Positions 11,610 through 24,000 of a stretch of 64,000 nt of DNA are shown here, piece after piece. The position numbers and the translations under genes were made by a program. Source of the stretch: Chrysaora quinquecirrha (lineage: Eukaryota > Cnidaria > Scyphozoa > Semaeostomeae > Pelagiidae); contig JACTAT010000331.1 in NCBI GenBank assembly GCA_014526335.1, forward strand, positions 55,342-119,341, given 5' to 3'. Under the pieces are notes generated by a model. That model searched no databases and was not told the DNA's origin. It saw nothing but the letters and a program-made list of their open reading frames with translations. The stretch's first letter is position 1. Each line of letters begins with the position of its first letter.

Positions 11610-13295
11610 ATGGAAGTTCTCTCAGTTGTTCAGCACTTGCATTCTCTTGCAATTAATCCCAGAAATAGATCTGGGATCGTCAAGGTATTTTTTTTGTTAT
11701 AATTTAGGCCTTGCTCGTTGACGTTGTTGGGTTTCCCTTTTTTTGCATTTAAGTTTTACAACGATCAATCGCAATGCTCCGAAAATGTACATTTGCTTAT
11801 ATTTGCTCTCTAGGACCAAGGATGTCTCCCAGGACTTGTATTATTTCTTGATAATGATCAAAACGAAGTTGTACTGATGTCATTAAAGGTATTAAAAATC
11901 TTATAAAAACTGACATTGCAAAAGATAGAAGCTGCAAGTCATGATTACAGGTTGATTATACCCAATAGGCTAGCAGGCTAAAAACGTGTATTTCTTCTCT
12001 TCCACAGACTCTTCAACTTCTTGCAATGCATGGACCAAACAGGGCTATGATGAAAGAAGAACTAGGGATGCTTCCTAGTCTAAAACAACTAATGTCTAGG
12101 TATGAATGGAAATATTATTATAAGTAAACAGGTTTAATGGTATATATAAGGTACTTATGGCACCCTGGTTATAGCTTTAACAATATTTTGCTCTTTTTCA
12201 TATAGCACTGATCCTGATATAAAAAAACATGCAACAGAGACTTACAACACTCTAATGGGCAGCAGACCCTCAAGGTAGCTTATTTGTTACAGATGCAGTT
12301 TAGTGGACACCTTCGAACATCGAAAACGCAACAAAAACAATGTGCTATCTATTCAAATGGATGGCGTATACCTTGGAACCCTAAAACTAACCCTATCCCA
12401 ACCCTAAAACCCCTAACTTTAACCCTAAAACTCTTCCTTAATCCTAAAGCCTCTCCCTAACCCTAAAACCCCACTCTATTATAGCCTTGTTTCTCCATTA
12501 AAGGTGTCTGCTAAACTGCATTCTAGCCTCTATTGTCTGTCTTTGCCAACTTATGTCTCCTCACAGACTAAACATAATTCGTGTATGAAGCTATTTATAC
12601 CTACATCACAAACTTTTCTCTACTTCAGGCAAACCAATAGTGGAAATTCAAACATGTTTCTTGGAAAATCAAATAGTCGAGCAAAAGTCATCACACTTCA
12701 AGTTAGAGGTCTACATCAAGCAACACGAAAAATTTGTGAGGAACAATTGCTTCAAGTGAAAGGAGTGATCAGTTTTACATTCAACATGAACAAAGCCAGA
12801 TGTGTTGTTAGAGTAAAACCACATATTGATGCAAAGAAACTTTGTGATAAAATTACAGAAACCAAAATAATGTCTGCCCAGCAGATTGTAAAGAACGAAT
12901 CAGGGGAAGAGGTTAGCTGCAGTTATAAATTGAAGAATTGTTTTAGCATGCATGGCTTTCTATAATTTCTATGATATTCATGTGTTTGTGTATTTGATAG
13001 GTTGTTCTTTCATTGGGAAAATGTCCTGTAAAGATGCCAGAAGAAAAACAACATGAAATGCCTGATTATCTTCCGGAAGATGAAGAAAACATCCCAAATC
13101 AAACCAAGGTAACTTTCAATTGCTGAGTTGCAAATCCATGTCCTTCAATCTCAGACATTTTTAAACTTAATTTTATTGCTTAATCTATATTTTTATTTTT
13201 AGGTTCTTGTTAAAAAAGAACAAAAGAAAGAAAACGAAAAGGGCGGATGGTTGTCTGGAGTATCAAACTTTATAACCAGTACACTTTACTGGTAG
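11610..13295 (+). CDS. ARMC1: Armadillo repeat-containing protein 1
   Basis: Seven exons: 11610-11684, 11814-11888, 12008-12099, 12206-12274, 12629-12911, 13001-13108, 13203-13295 (795 nt, 264 aa, all phases consistent; human protein about 282 aa). Recognisable ARMC1 landmarks are IVKDQGCLPGLVLFLD (exons 1-2), the armadillo-like helices with GPNRAMMKEELGMLPSL, the second domain LCEEQ/LLQVKGVISFTF...RCVVRV with an HMA-like ferredoxin fold, AQQIVKNESGEE, the acidic PDYLPEDEE and the C-terminal WLSG-V-SNF-TLYW matching the human ending. ARMC1 is a soluble/mitochondrial-surface protein linked to the MICOS/intermembrane-bridging and MTFR-MIRO machinery. It is transcribed away from MTFR from a shared promoter region. 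Orthology is clear. Confidence 0.95.
12366..12472. repeat. Degenerate telomere-like CCCTAA repeats
   Basis: ARMC1 intron 4 holds about ten imperfect CCCTAA/ACCCTAAAAC words in about 105 bp. Likely an interstitial telomere-like tract or a minisatellite of similar sequence. Confidence 0.6.
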
Positions 13296-13740
13296 ATCAG
13301 ATCATTCAAATGTTTATAAAAAATTACTTCGAGATAAATTAACTTCAAGCAAATTTATCATCTGTGAATCAAATTTACCTATATCAAGCGTCAGTTAGTT
13401 GTTTTGTCAAATGTTTTTGTTTCAGGATAGTAGATTTTCTGCTTATGGCAGTAAAGTAAAAAAGTTTTTGGTATCCAGGTTGATTTTTTGCTTTGCTTTA
13501 AATTTCATTATAATTAACCTTATGCTATGTCATTCTTTGTAAATATGTACTTTAATTTTGAATTGTTAGATGAAATCATCAAATTTTACGATTTGCTCTG
13601 TTCGATCTCTGAAGCTGTTTTAGAGATGGCTACACTGGGCATGCGCAGCAGGGGCCCGCCCGCGTGGTGGCATCCCAGCATTCTTAGCGCGCGCGCGCAG
13701 TGACTTGAGTTCATGATCGGCGATCGCATGGTTGTGAACA

Positions 13741-14223
13741 ATGGCGGACGCAATAGATATCGTCATTGATGATGAAGAATTCCATGATGAAGGCGAAGAA
13801 GATCTCAAAAAGCTGAAGTCATCAGTAACGAAACGTAAAGGCAGAGGATTCAAGGATTCTTCAACAAGAAGGGAGCATGAGAAATATGAAAGCATTTATG
13901 ATGAAGACATAGATGAGGCAGGCCCGGCTCGTTCTGTGGAAGGTTGGATTTTATTTGTAACAAATGTACATGAAGAAGCTCAGGAGGATAACATACGAGA
14001 TTCATTTGAAGAATATGGACAAATTAAAAATGTTCATCTGAATCTTGATAGAAGAACTGGATTTTTAAAAGGTTACGCTCTTGTTGAGTACGAGACGTTC
14101 AAAGAAGCACAAAATGCATTGGAAGGCCTCGATGGTGGTGAAGTATTAGGCCAAACAGTCAAAGTTGATTGGGCGTTCGTAAGAGGACCAACCAGTGGAA
14201 AAAAGCATGGAAGAAAGAAGTAA
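13741..14223 (+). CDS. RBM8A: RNA-binding protein 8A (Y14), exon junction complex core
   Basis: Uninterrupted 160-aa ORF. An acidic N-terminus (MADAIDIVIDDEEFHDEGEED) and basic segment precede a single RRM at about residues 64-145, with RNP2-like WILFVTNVH and RNP1-like KGYALVEYE; the tail ends VRGPTSGKKHGRKK. This is the Y14 layout (human 174 aa). Y14 pairs with MAGOH and marks spliced mRNA upstream of exon junctions in the nucleus. The ATG context is AACAATGGCGG. The preceding 100 bp are G+C-rich with GCGCGCGCGC, unlike the surrounding A+T-rich DNA, probably a CpG-rich promoter. The gene is intronless here; it sits 445 bp after the ARMC1 stop on the same strand. Confidence 0.96.
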   Translation: MADAIDIVIDDEEFHDEGEEDLKKLKSSVTKRKGRGFKDSSTRREHEKYESIYDEDIDEAGPARSVEGWILFVTNVHEEAQEDNIRDSFEEYGQIKNVHLNLDRRTGFLKGYALVEYETFKEAQNALEGLDGGEVLGQTVKVDWAFVRGPTSGKKHGRKK

Positions 14224-15055
14224 AACAACTTAGAATAGTTAACTCTTGATGTTAAGAAGGGGCTGGGGATTTAATTAACTCTCTAATGCCAGGTCGATGA
14301 CATGTTTTATTAGAACAGAACAGTCAGTATCAAAAAAAGTTTGTTTGTGAAGCAGGGAAACATTTTTTAAGTAAAGATTTTTTACTTTGGTATCTATTAT
14401 TGTTTGATTGCTTTTGCGTTACATGAAAATCAGCAAGCTAACATGAATCTCTGCATAAAACTATTCTACAATATTATTCATGGGTAGGCCTATTTTCTTT
14501 TCAAATATATTAGGACATTTAAAAACTACAGGGCTGAAGCCAGTTGATATCCTGGCACTTGGAGAGCCTGCAAAAACATGTATGTTAGGTCAAGTTTGCA
14601 GAGTACAGCAGTTTTCAGTGAGATCTTGGATGTACAAGAGCCCCTTCCTATTGTTCTTTCCTATTGTTTGCCTGTCTTTCATTGAAAATGGGGGGGGGAT
14701 ACAAGTGCAATACTCTGCAGTCAGTTCAGGCATTAGTTATTGTTGGAAAGCTCTATTTTACAATTATTATAAATGATTTATTGTCTTAAGTTGATTCTAT
14801 TGTTTGCTTTCAGAAATTTTACTCTCCAACTCCGAGACACTCTACCCAACTTTAGCTCTGAATAATTAGAAATGCACTTTTACAAACCACATCACTAAAA
14901 TTGTGTCCAAAATGTTTTACAACAAACATCCTAAAATATATAACCTATACCAAATTATGCTTTCTTTCTTTTATTATTATCTGCAGACATACATTTTACA
15001 TTGTATTATTGAATAACTTCCTGAATGGAAGGTTTTAATTTGTCTATTAGTCTAC
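14224..15055. other. Spacer between convergent RBM8A and ARFGAP1
   Basis: A+T-rich DNA expected to hold the RBM8A 3' UTR and the ARFGAP1 3' UTR. A short G-run at 14,690 and no credible ORF. Nothing else recognised. Confidence 0.5.
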
Positions 15056-18000
15056 CTAATCCCCCTTTTTAGTAGCTCTAGATGACCTTTTAAAAGAATT
15101 ATTACCCCAGCTGTCACCATTACCCCAATCATCATTATTTTTATTCCATTCATCTGTTGAGCCCCAATCTTCGTTGTCCCAACCATCATATGATTTTTTT
15201 GACAATGGGTTTTCCTGATTTGAAGCTGAAAGACTCCCATAACCTTGTTTGGTTTGTTCCTGTTTTTCAATGTTGTTTTGACCAACTTTATAAACTTGTT
15301 CTGTTTGTGTATCTTGTATTGATTTATTATACCCATATCCAGTTGATACATATGACTGGAGATTGAGCCATCCTTTTTGGCTTGCTGTTTGAACCTGGAA
15401 TACAGTGTCATCGTTGTATTCACATGCACATGCTTTACTATAGCCTTTGAATAAGCCCAAAGCTCTTAATAAGCACACCCAAAGAACTAGCCCCCCAAAT
15501 AAACCCCCACAGTCTATTTGAGGATTCACAAGAATCTCTTTTCATTCAAATGGATACACAAAACTGTGCATGTCTTCAAAGTTTGATGAATGCAATATGT
15601 TCTAAAGATAGATGTACATACCTTTGATGCAATTCCGGACATTGATGCTGCAACATCATCAAATAGTTTACCTTCATGCACCTGCAGAGTTGAAATATGA
15701 ACAATCATGACCACTATGATCAATATGATCATTACCATCATCATCAGCATCATCATGACCATAGAGATGACCATAGAGATTGTAACCATGATCATGAAAA
15801 ACATGATTAAGATCATGTTCTTAATCATAATCATCATAAGCATCACTAAAACCACCATGATAATTATCATAGTCATAATCATCATTATCATCACCATCAT
15901 TATGATCATAGAGATATGCAAGCTCATCATTACTGAAACTATGATTGTAACCGTTATCATGAAAATCATGATTTTATTATTGAATCAAAATCGTCACCAT
16001 GATCATTCATAATCATAATCATCAATCACCATCATCCCCATCATAATCGTTGAATACCTTACCTTATTTGATGTTGGTTTGATGACATTTTCATTCAGTG
16101 TTGATCCAATCTTTGCTGCCTGAATTTCATACAAAATAAAATAAACTTTGAAAAACATGAAAGGAAAAGCTAACAGCTAAAATATTTTAACTCCAATTAA
16201 ATCCACCGACAAATTATTAAAGAATATTATTTTCTGTCAAAGTCAAATATTTATGCAAACTTTAGAACCTTAGAAACACGCCTTCCTAATACTACCTCTG
16301 ATGTGAATGCTATTCGCAAGCTTTTGCTAAAAGTGCAATAAGCAAAAAATATGAATTGGCTTTACTGATCAGTGTACAAGATGAAGCAAGATATCAAAAT
16401 GTATACACGTTTTTTTTTTATAAGGAACACCTTTATAAGGAACTCGAGGCTGAAAATTCCCAAAAAATTAAGGAACTTTAAGGAACTGTCGAGGCTCGGA
16501 TGAAAAACTAAGAAACTCTTTTTTAAAGAACAAGACGGTTTGTACGAAAAAGGAACAGAAGTACAATATATTTCCCATCGTTCTTCCCCAAAAGGCTCCA
16601 TTTATACTTAAAGTTTGAAAGGAAGAATAGTTGATATGAATTTGCTGTAAAAATTAGTATTTATACGTATCCCACGGCAAGGAACAGTATAAGGAACTTT
16701 CAGCCTCATTTTGTTAAAAAATTAAGGAACTCCAGCCTCAACTCAGACCAAAGGTTCCTTATAAAAAAAAAAACGTGTAGCGCTGGTAAAAAAAGCCATA
16801 AAAGCGATCTATTTCTGTATTTGCCACACAAATTCAAGTCATCTTACTCAAAAATTTGTTTGTGCTGAAATTTGACGGGTTGCTCTCTCAAAACCTTTCG
16901 TGCCAAGTTTCTTCATTACAGCATTTTACAATAAACGTGGGAAAGTTCGATATAAAGAGGGAAACATTGATAAACTGAGAGAAAAGAAGGCGCCAGTCAT
17001 TGGAAATGTTCAGCAGACCGTTGTCTCCAGTTTTTATGGATTTGCGCATTTCTTACCGCTGCTATAATAATTCTGCCAAGCCACATTCTCTCGTAACTTT
17101 CTTCTCCCAAGAACCACTATCACTCGCAACTCGCAGTTACTTTCTTTCGTCTCAAGTTTCTACGAATTTGCACATTCCTTGTTGTATTCGCTTATTTCCT
17201 TCTCCCAAATTCCATATACAGTTCTCATTAGTATATAGCTCTAGCCCAAAACATTGCATTACCTATTATCTTATAGTTTTTATCAGGACTCCAGTCATCT
17301 GTACCTCTCTTTGCAACTAACATTTTACAAAGATATCTATAAATGCACTGAAAATATAAATGCACTGAAAATATTTAAAGAATCAACAAATAATTTTCTA
17401 TTGCAACAAGAAATAACTTTCGTTACCTTTTCAGATGCAACATTTGCAAACTGCTGAGCTCCACTGGCAAAAACACCCCAGCCCTAGAACAATAAAAAAA
17501 TAACATGATTTCTAAGAATATTCATATTTAGATAGTGATGACAAGAAGTCAACAAAATTCATCACGTGAGCAAAACTGTGACACATACCGACTGAAGAGA
17601 TGCAAGAGCGTTATCCCAACCTACAAAATCAACATAAGATTTTATAAAAATTGCGGAAGGACGATGACCAAGCGTAGCTTGCTTGGTTTTTGATTCCAAC
17701 AATCTGTTTAAGGTTTTAACCACATTCCCAAATTAAGAAGGTTCAGAAAAAAATAGTTTGCCAAACGGACAAGAATTAAATGCGAATGGAAAAGGGGAAG
17801 ATCGCTTGGCAGAAATAAACACTAATTTTTTCAAGTAAAATCATGGTAAATAGAAGACATTAGAGAGTGTAGCGATTCTTTCAGGAAAGTGCTAGGAATA
17901 GGGCGATTCGGAGGAATTTTTATTTCTCCAAATCAGGTTTTCGACGCAAAAATCGTATAAAGCATACAAAATTTAGTCGAAGCACAAATTTTCGCTGTCT

Positions 18001-21000
18001 CTTAAGATTATAAGCATTCAAACTTGCCGATTCTATAAAAGCTTTGACCGCAAAAATGAAGTAGGTCAAACTTTTACACCCACTGGATCTAAGCCCTTGT
18101 AAAATCGTGAACTAAAACTTTGCACTTAGACTAAATTTTGGGTGCTTTATACGATTTTGGAATGTAATGAGGATGAATGAGAATAATCCAACCAAAAAAT
18201 GCTTAACAGAGAAACTGAAGTGAAAAGAACAAGAGGAAGGCCAAGAAAAAGATGGAGAGACAACATTGTAGAAGACCTGCAGGCTTTTGGCCTCATTGCA
18301 GTGACACCCCAAACAGATTGCTCTGGTGGAGAAGGATTCAGTCAGCCAACCGTACCACAAAGCAGCAAACGGCTTTTAGAAGAAGAAGAAGAAGAGCACT
18401 TAGCAAATGCCTGAATTCATTATATTGACCACTTCAAAGTAAACATCAGATCTAAATATTACAGCAAAAACCAACCTGAATCTTTGTTTCTTTGACTGGA
18501 TTGTTGATTTGAAGAACTACCAAACCCCACATATTTTCCTCCTTGACTTGGATGTAATCCTCTACAATTTAAAAGAAAGTAAAAAAGCAACTTGATAAAC
18601 ATGCCTTTCAGAAAAGAATTTCATTGCATTAATTGCCTAAAGATGTTCAGGCACACATATTTTAAGAAAAATTGGATAAATTTTGGGTTGATTATGATAA
18701 CAACATAGATCGAATTGACCTTTGAATAGATATGGACTTACACTTGAGCACTAACCAGTTATTATTTTTTGAAATATATTTTATATCGTTTTACAGGAAT
18801 TGGGCTTACTTTTAATCAAAAATACTTTTCTATGTTTACATGAAAAAGGAAGTAAAAAAATTTACATACAATGAATAGGACTCAAACCAGGACTGCATGA
18901 TCATGACCAATGGCATTTCTATCTGTGAAAATATCGATCCCAGGGTTCACCATCATGACAAATATGTACAAGTATCTATGGTGCTGAAGAAGGCTCAACA
19001 TAGCCGAAACACAAAAGGCAAAATGGGATGAGAGTCATGGAATGTATGACTTGGAGAGTTACTCTCATTTAGCTCTTTGCCTGAGTGGAATCGTCGTTGG
19101 CTCTCTAATCATGCAGTCTTGTGTTTGAATCCCATCAATTGTGGTATGGAGGGTTACCCTGAGATTTCATTGAGGTCTATAACTCAGAGATCAAGAAGCC
19201 CAGGTTCAAATCTTATGTATTGTGGTATGCCACTAGTGGAAAAAATATCACATGAATAAACATGCTAATTAAAAAATCTTACTCTGGTCTGCTGGCATTC
19301 TCGTCTTGTCGTTTTTGAAAAAAATCATTCTTTTGACTTTCAATTTCATTTCTATTAGGATAGAAAATCAAATGTTAAAATGAAATAAATAGCAACGACC
19401 ATTAAAAAAAGATAAAGCTAAAAATAGCTGATTTCGTTATTTACATAAACATTAAAAAGGCGTAACAATCACATCACATGCAAACAACCTACTAAAGTCA
19501 AAGAGAATTTAAAATGGTTTCAGAATATGAGTAGATTTCCCGCAGATTTCCATAAATTATAATAAGAAATTACGCTTATTTTTAATTATTGTAATAAAAA
19601 TACTTTCTCCAGTTAATGATTGAATTTAACTGTCGAAAATTTTCAAGCAGAAAATAATTTGAAATTTCTCTTCTCATGCAGATATTGAACAGAGGATGTT
19701 AAACAAACAATTACTAAAACAATTGGCCGCTTTAATATTTTATTTCTTTCAGTGATTTATTGGAAATCTTTTTAGTCGTGAAGAAGATGTAAAATTTATA
19801 GTAATTATGAAGCCATTTTGCAGGTAATACACTAATGAGTTTTGCTTGCCTTGATTTCTATACGTTTCAAAGAATATATAAATACCTGATAGAGGAAAAG
19901 GCAGAAAGAACATAGCAACTTGAAAAGAAGAATTTCGTTAAAACCACAACATCAGGTTAATATCTGTACTTTCAACCCTTTCTTAAGAAGTGAAAATCAA
20001 AGATTATTTAGAAAAGCTAATAGTATGTCATTTTCTTGGATTAAAACCAGTGACACCAACAACACAATTCTTGGAGGAAAATGGGCCACCCCCTTCAATA
20101 ACGACGAGAGGAATGTCTTTTTGAAGGTGCTGCAGCGTGGTGGTGTAATCCAGCTGACTCATGGTGTCAGTAGCTCAGTATGGTCAAGGTTGGAGCCCCA
20201 GGTACGGTACCATCACAGCCAGGGTCAAGGTCTCGATCTGTTAAACTACCACTGAGATTCTAGCGACTGGCGCAAAAACAACATTTCACCTTTACCTTTT
20301 TGTTCGAAGTCAAAAGAGGAAAAATGCATTTCAAATGAAAGAAAAGCTTGTCCTCTCCAATTACGGCCATCGATCCTCCCCCTTGGAGTTATGCTATAGC
20401 CAGAGTCCAGAAAAGTGTTCAACCTTCCTCCAGACAAAAATACCCCTAGCTGGAAACCTTCCTCGCTTAACAATGAAAAATAGGCAGGTTTGGGGGTGTG
20501 GCACAATATTTTCCATTGTTCTAATGGACCTTCCTCCGGTCAATGACCGTGTGACCGTAACTTTTTCCTGACTCTGGCTATAGCTATCATTAATGCGTTA
20601 GGCAAGCCCTCTTTTTGGGTTGAAATTGTTTCGTTACCGTTCTGTTATTGAGTAAAAAAAAGTAAGCCTCAATTTACTGCAATGGACAGCAATGGTTGAA
20701 CAACGTTAATTGCGGAAACATCTGAAAACCAATGTCGATAAACACATCAGCAGGCCTATTAATCTTCTTCATTCATATTTCATAAAGCCATTGAAGAAGC
20801 CAAGTTTAAATTGTTTAAACGAACTAACTAAATGAACAAGATATCAATGTAGTGATCGACTTACTTAGACATTCCAAGAAAAGTTTCCAAATCTTCTGCT
20901 GTATTAGCGTGAGCAGCATTTTGACGAGAAGAAATGTTACTTTTATTTGCAAATGATGGAGTTGATTGCGAATGATGGAAATTATTTGAAACTGGAGCTT

Positions 21001-24000
21001 TATAATCTTTTGCTGCTGAATTCTCTCTTGACCATGTTCGTCCTTCTGCTAAAGTTGTTATCTAGAAAAAATTAATGAGAAAATAAGGAAGAAGCTTTAG
21101 AGAAACGGTTTTAAAACAATCTTTTTATTAGTTAATCTTTGAAAGGAAAGATAAAACAAAACGAAAGAACCCTACAAGTTACGCATCACTAACAAATGTC
21201 TAATTTTTATAACAAAGGATATTTTGATGACTTTCAACTTTGGACGAAATTTCTTATTTCATCGCGATACAAAAATTCCTACATGCTATTATTAAAACAA
21301 AATTATTTAAGACTAACATTTGTCAAGAACACCTTCAACTGCTTAAAGGCCAGAAGAAAGAGGTCATGCCACTCACCTTGTAGCAATTGCGTTAAATTGG
21401 TGTAAAGGGTGCTTCAAATGCTTTATTAAGTTAGATGCTCACAAAATAAGCTTCGCAATTGGAAACAAATCATTTTACGGTATTGTCAGTAGGGTAGGGG
21501 CAGGCTGGCAAAAAGACCACCGTGATTAAATTAATGAACAGACAAATATAGCCATCATAAAATTTTTGAAGAAGAAATGCTGTTCCTTCTCAGAAGCTTG
21601 CGATGGATGTTTTGATACTTCAGCAAGCAAAGCTAGCCAAACCAGACACATTTTGACAAATCTTCACAAAATGACATGGTTACTAAAGAATGTTAGAAGA
21701 TCAGCCATATAGCGTTACTGTGTCAAAATAACATTGGAAATATCTGCAATATTATTTACATAAGCATTAAATGCCTTTGATTATTTGGTATTCTTGGAAA
21801 ATGGCAATGTTATCACCTTATCTCTGTAAAGGGCTGCAGCTTTGGTGTGATATTTTTCTGATATTGACATTCCATCTCTATAATCACTTTCTGATTTGAA
21901 AAATGCTTTTGCTGCAGCATTTCCACCAACCTGAAGAAAAACAAGAGAAGCTTTGACATAGAAGAGGGAAGATTGCCAAAACTCCTGTTCATCATATTTT
22001 CTACTCCTCATTTTGGATTTAGAATTTCACCTTTGGAATTAGAATTTCACCATAAATTTTTTATATTTGTCCCCCATTTCTTGAAAATGCTAGCCAAAAT
22101 GTTGTCACTGCATGACCTTGCCCTTTCATGACTCTCAGAGTGACAGCCTATAAAGTATACATTAAGATTACTTCTAAACGAATTATACTGTAATTGCCTT
22201 TAAGTTGTACAAAACTTCAAAACTGTGAGAAATAGTGGAAAAATCTTTGGATATACATTTCAATATGTTCAAACATGTCCAATAATTTCAAAAATCTAAA
22301 AAAGGTAGCACAATTTAGTACCTTCATCTTTTCAAGCTCAATATCTTTCCATTTGTCCATTGTCACAGATCTGACAAAACTAAAGAAACAGAAAACCCAT
22401 TAGCAAACCAATTAGAACTTCAACAGATTGAAAACAAGCAAGCAAGCAAGCGTTATTTGCTAATGCAGGTCAGGGGTTATGGCAGCTATACAGCTGATGT
22501 GGGTGGACCAGCAGCTTGTGCCCCCAGACTGATAATCTAGAACGAATTCATAGGTTTGTTGTATTGGTAGTCAATAGTACAAACAGGCTGTTTTTGGCTA
22601 TTGGCTAATACAAAGTTGAAGAAACAAATCCTTTGATTTAAGATATACCTTAGGTGTACTCCAAGTCCTCTGTGTTTGCCAGAGCAGTCCAAACATATCC
22701 ATATACCATATGTAACACTGACCCACTGAGGATTATGACCTCCGCATTCAAAACATATCTGAAACGAAAATACAAACCAATTAATGTCTTGCTTGCGTTT
22801 ACTTATCCAAAACGAGTGTTTTCAAATCCAATCATTAGAATCCTGAAGGGGGGAATTTCGGGGGCAGCAGAATAGAAGTTGTTAGAAAGTTGAGCTGCTC
22901 AGGGCCATTCTATCTATATAAAATGGGGGAGGAGGAATACAATGAAGTGCCAAATGTGCTGCACGCAGGTGCTCCCCCGGCTTTAGGGTTACGTTAGTGC
23001 ATTGTCTATAAAACAGACAGGGTGCCTAAGGAAAATAGGGTTTTTTGTTTGGCAACAGACATATGCTAATCCAACAATATCTTCCCGCTCATCGCACTGT
23101 CAACATTCGGAGGTTTTCAGCAATGCTGTGATAACATAGCAGATACAGCACTGGTCTCTGATGACTGTATGCTTTGGGTAGAGCTGCTCTCAGTTCATTA
23201 CTTTTTATTTTCAACTTTGGAAAATTAAGTCTCTGGAGCAGATCAATTTTCTAACACTATGTGGCAGAATCCGTCTTAAAACTGCAAGAATAATAGGTGA
23301 TTGTTGAAACAATAATTAAAGCAAAATAATGAAAGGACATAAGGTTTACAGTATACGATTGTAGTATAATAGTTTTTGAGAAGTAAAAAACTTTGGAAAA
23401 CAGTGGAAACATTTTCAGGCATACTAATTCTACTATTATACTTATTAAATCTGAATATACTTTTTTGTATGCCCAAAAACGTTTCTGCTGTTTATCCCAA
23501 TTCTATCGTAAAATTGTGCTTTATGCATATGACTGATTATTTTGTTGTTAAAGCTTTTAAATTTGCAAATCAATACCATTTTATAGTCCCCTGTGAGCCT
23601 GACCAATGGAAATAACAAGTTTTTCCACAACCATACTTCAAGTGGAACAGGGTTGTCTGGCATGGGAATTTTAATATTTCTGGCATTCTGGCTAGCAGAA
23701 AAGAAAAGGTGACCCTCTTTTGCTTTTAATTGATTGGTTTGGTGTTGGATTGGCTCCCGAGGGCTCTCCCAAAGTATGGTCGGGTACATATGAGCCACTC
23801 AGTCAGGAATGGTTTTTGCCGATTTTGAGTCTCTTATCTGTTTTGCCAGTTTTGGTATAGGGTGTCTTGGTTAGCATTTTTGTCTCAGGTATATGTACTA
23901 TCGGGTCATATTTTGATTGAGGTACCGTTTGGGGTTGATTTTGACTCTGCAGCCTTGAGCAATCCCCCAGTATTCCGTATAAACAATCTTGTTCAAGATC

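Noticed and set aside
13660..13700. GCGCGCGC tract as a Z-DNA or boundary element
   Set aside because: More simply explained as part of a CpG-rich promoter directly before RBM8A.
15526..16012. Met/Ile-rich ORFs on both strands
   Set aside because: Compositional artefact of the ATC/ATG tract in an ARFGAP1 intron.
22438..22452. AAGCAAGCAAGC run as a regulatory or CRISPR-like repeat
   Set aside because: A trivial tetranucleotide run in an ARFGAP1 intron; no spacer-repeat structure anywhere in the window.
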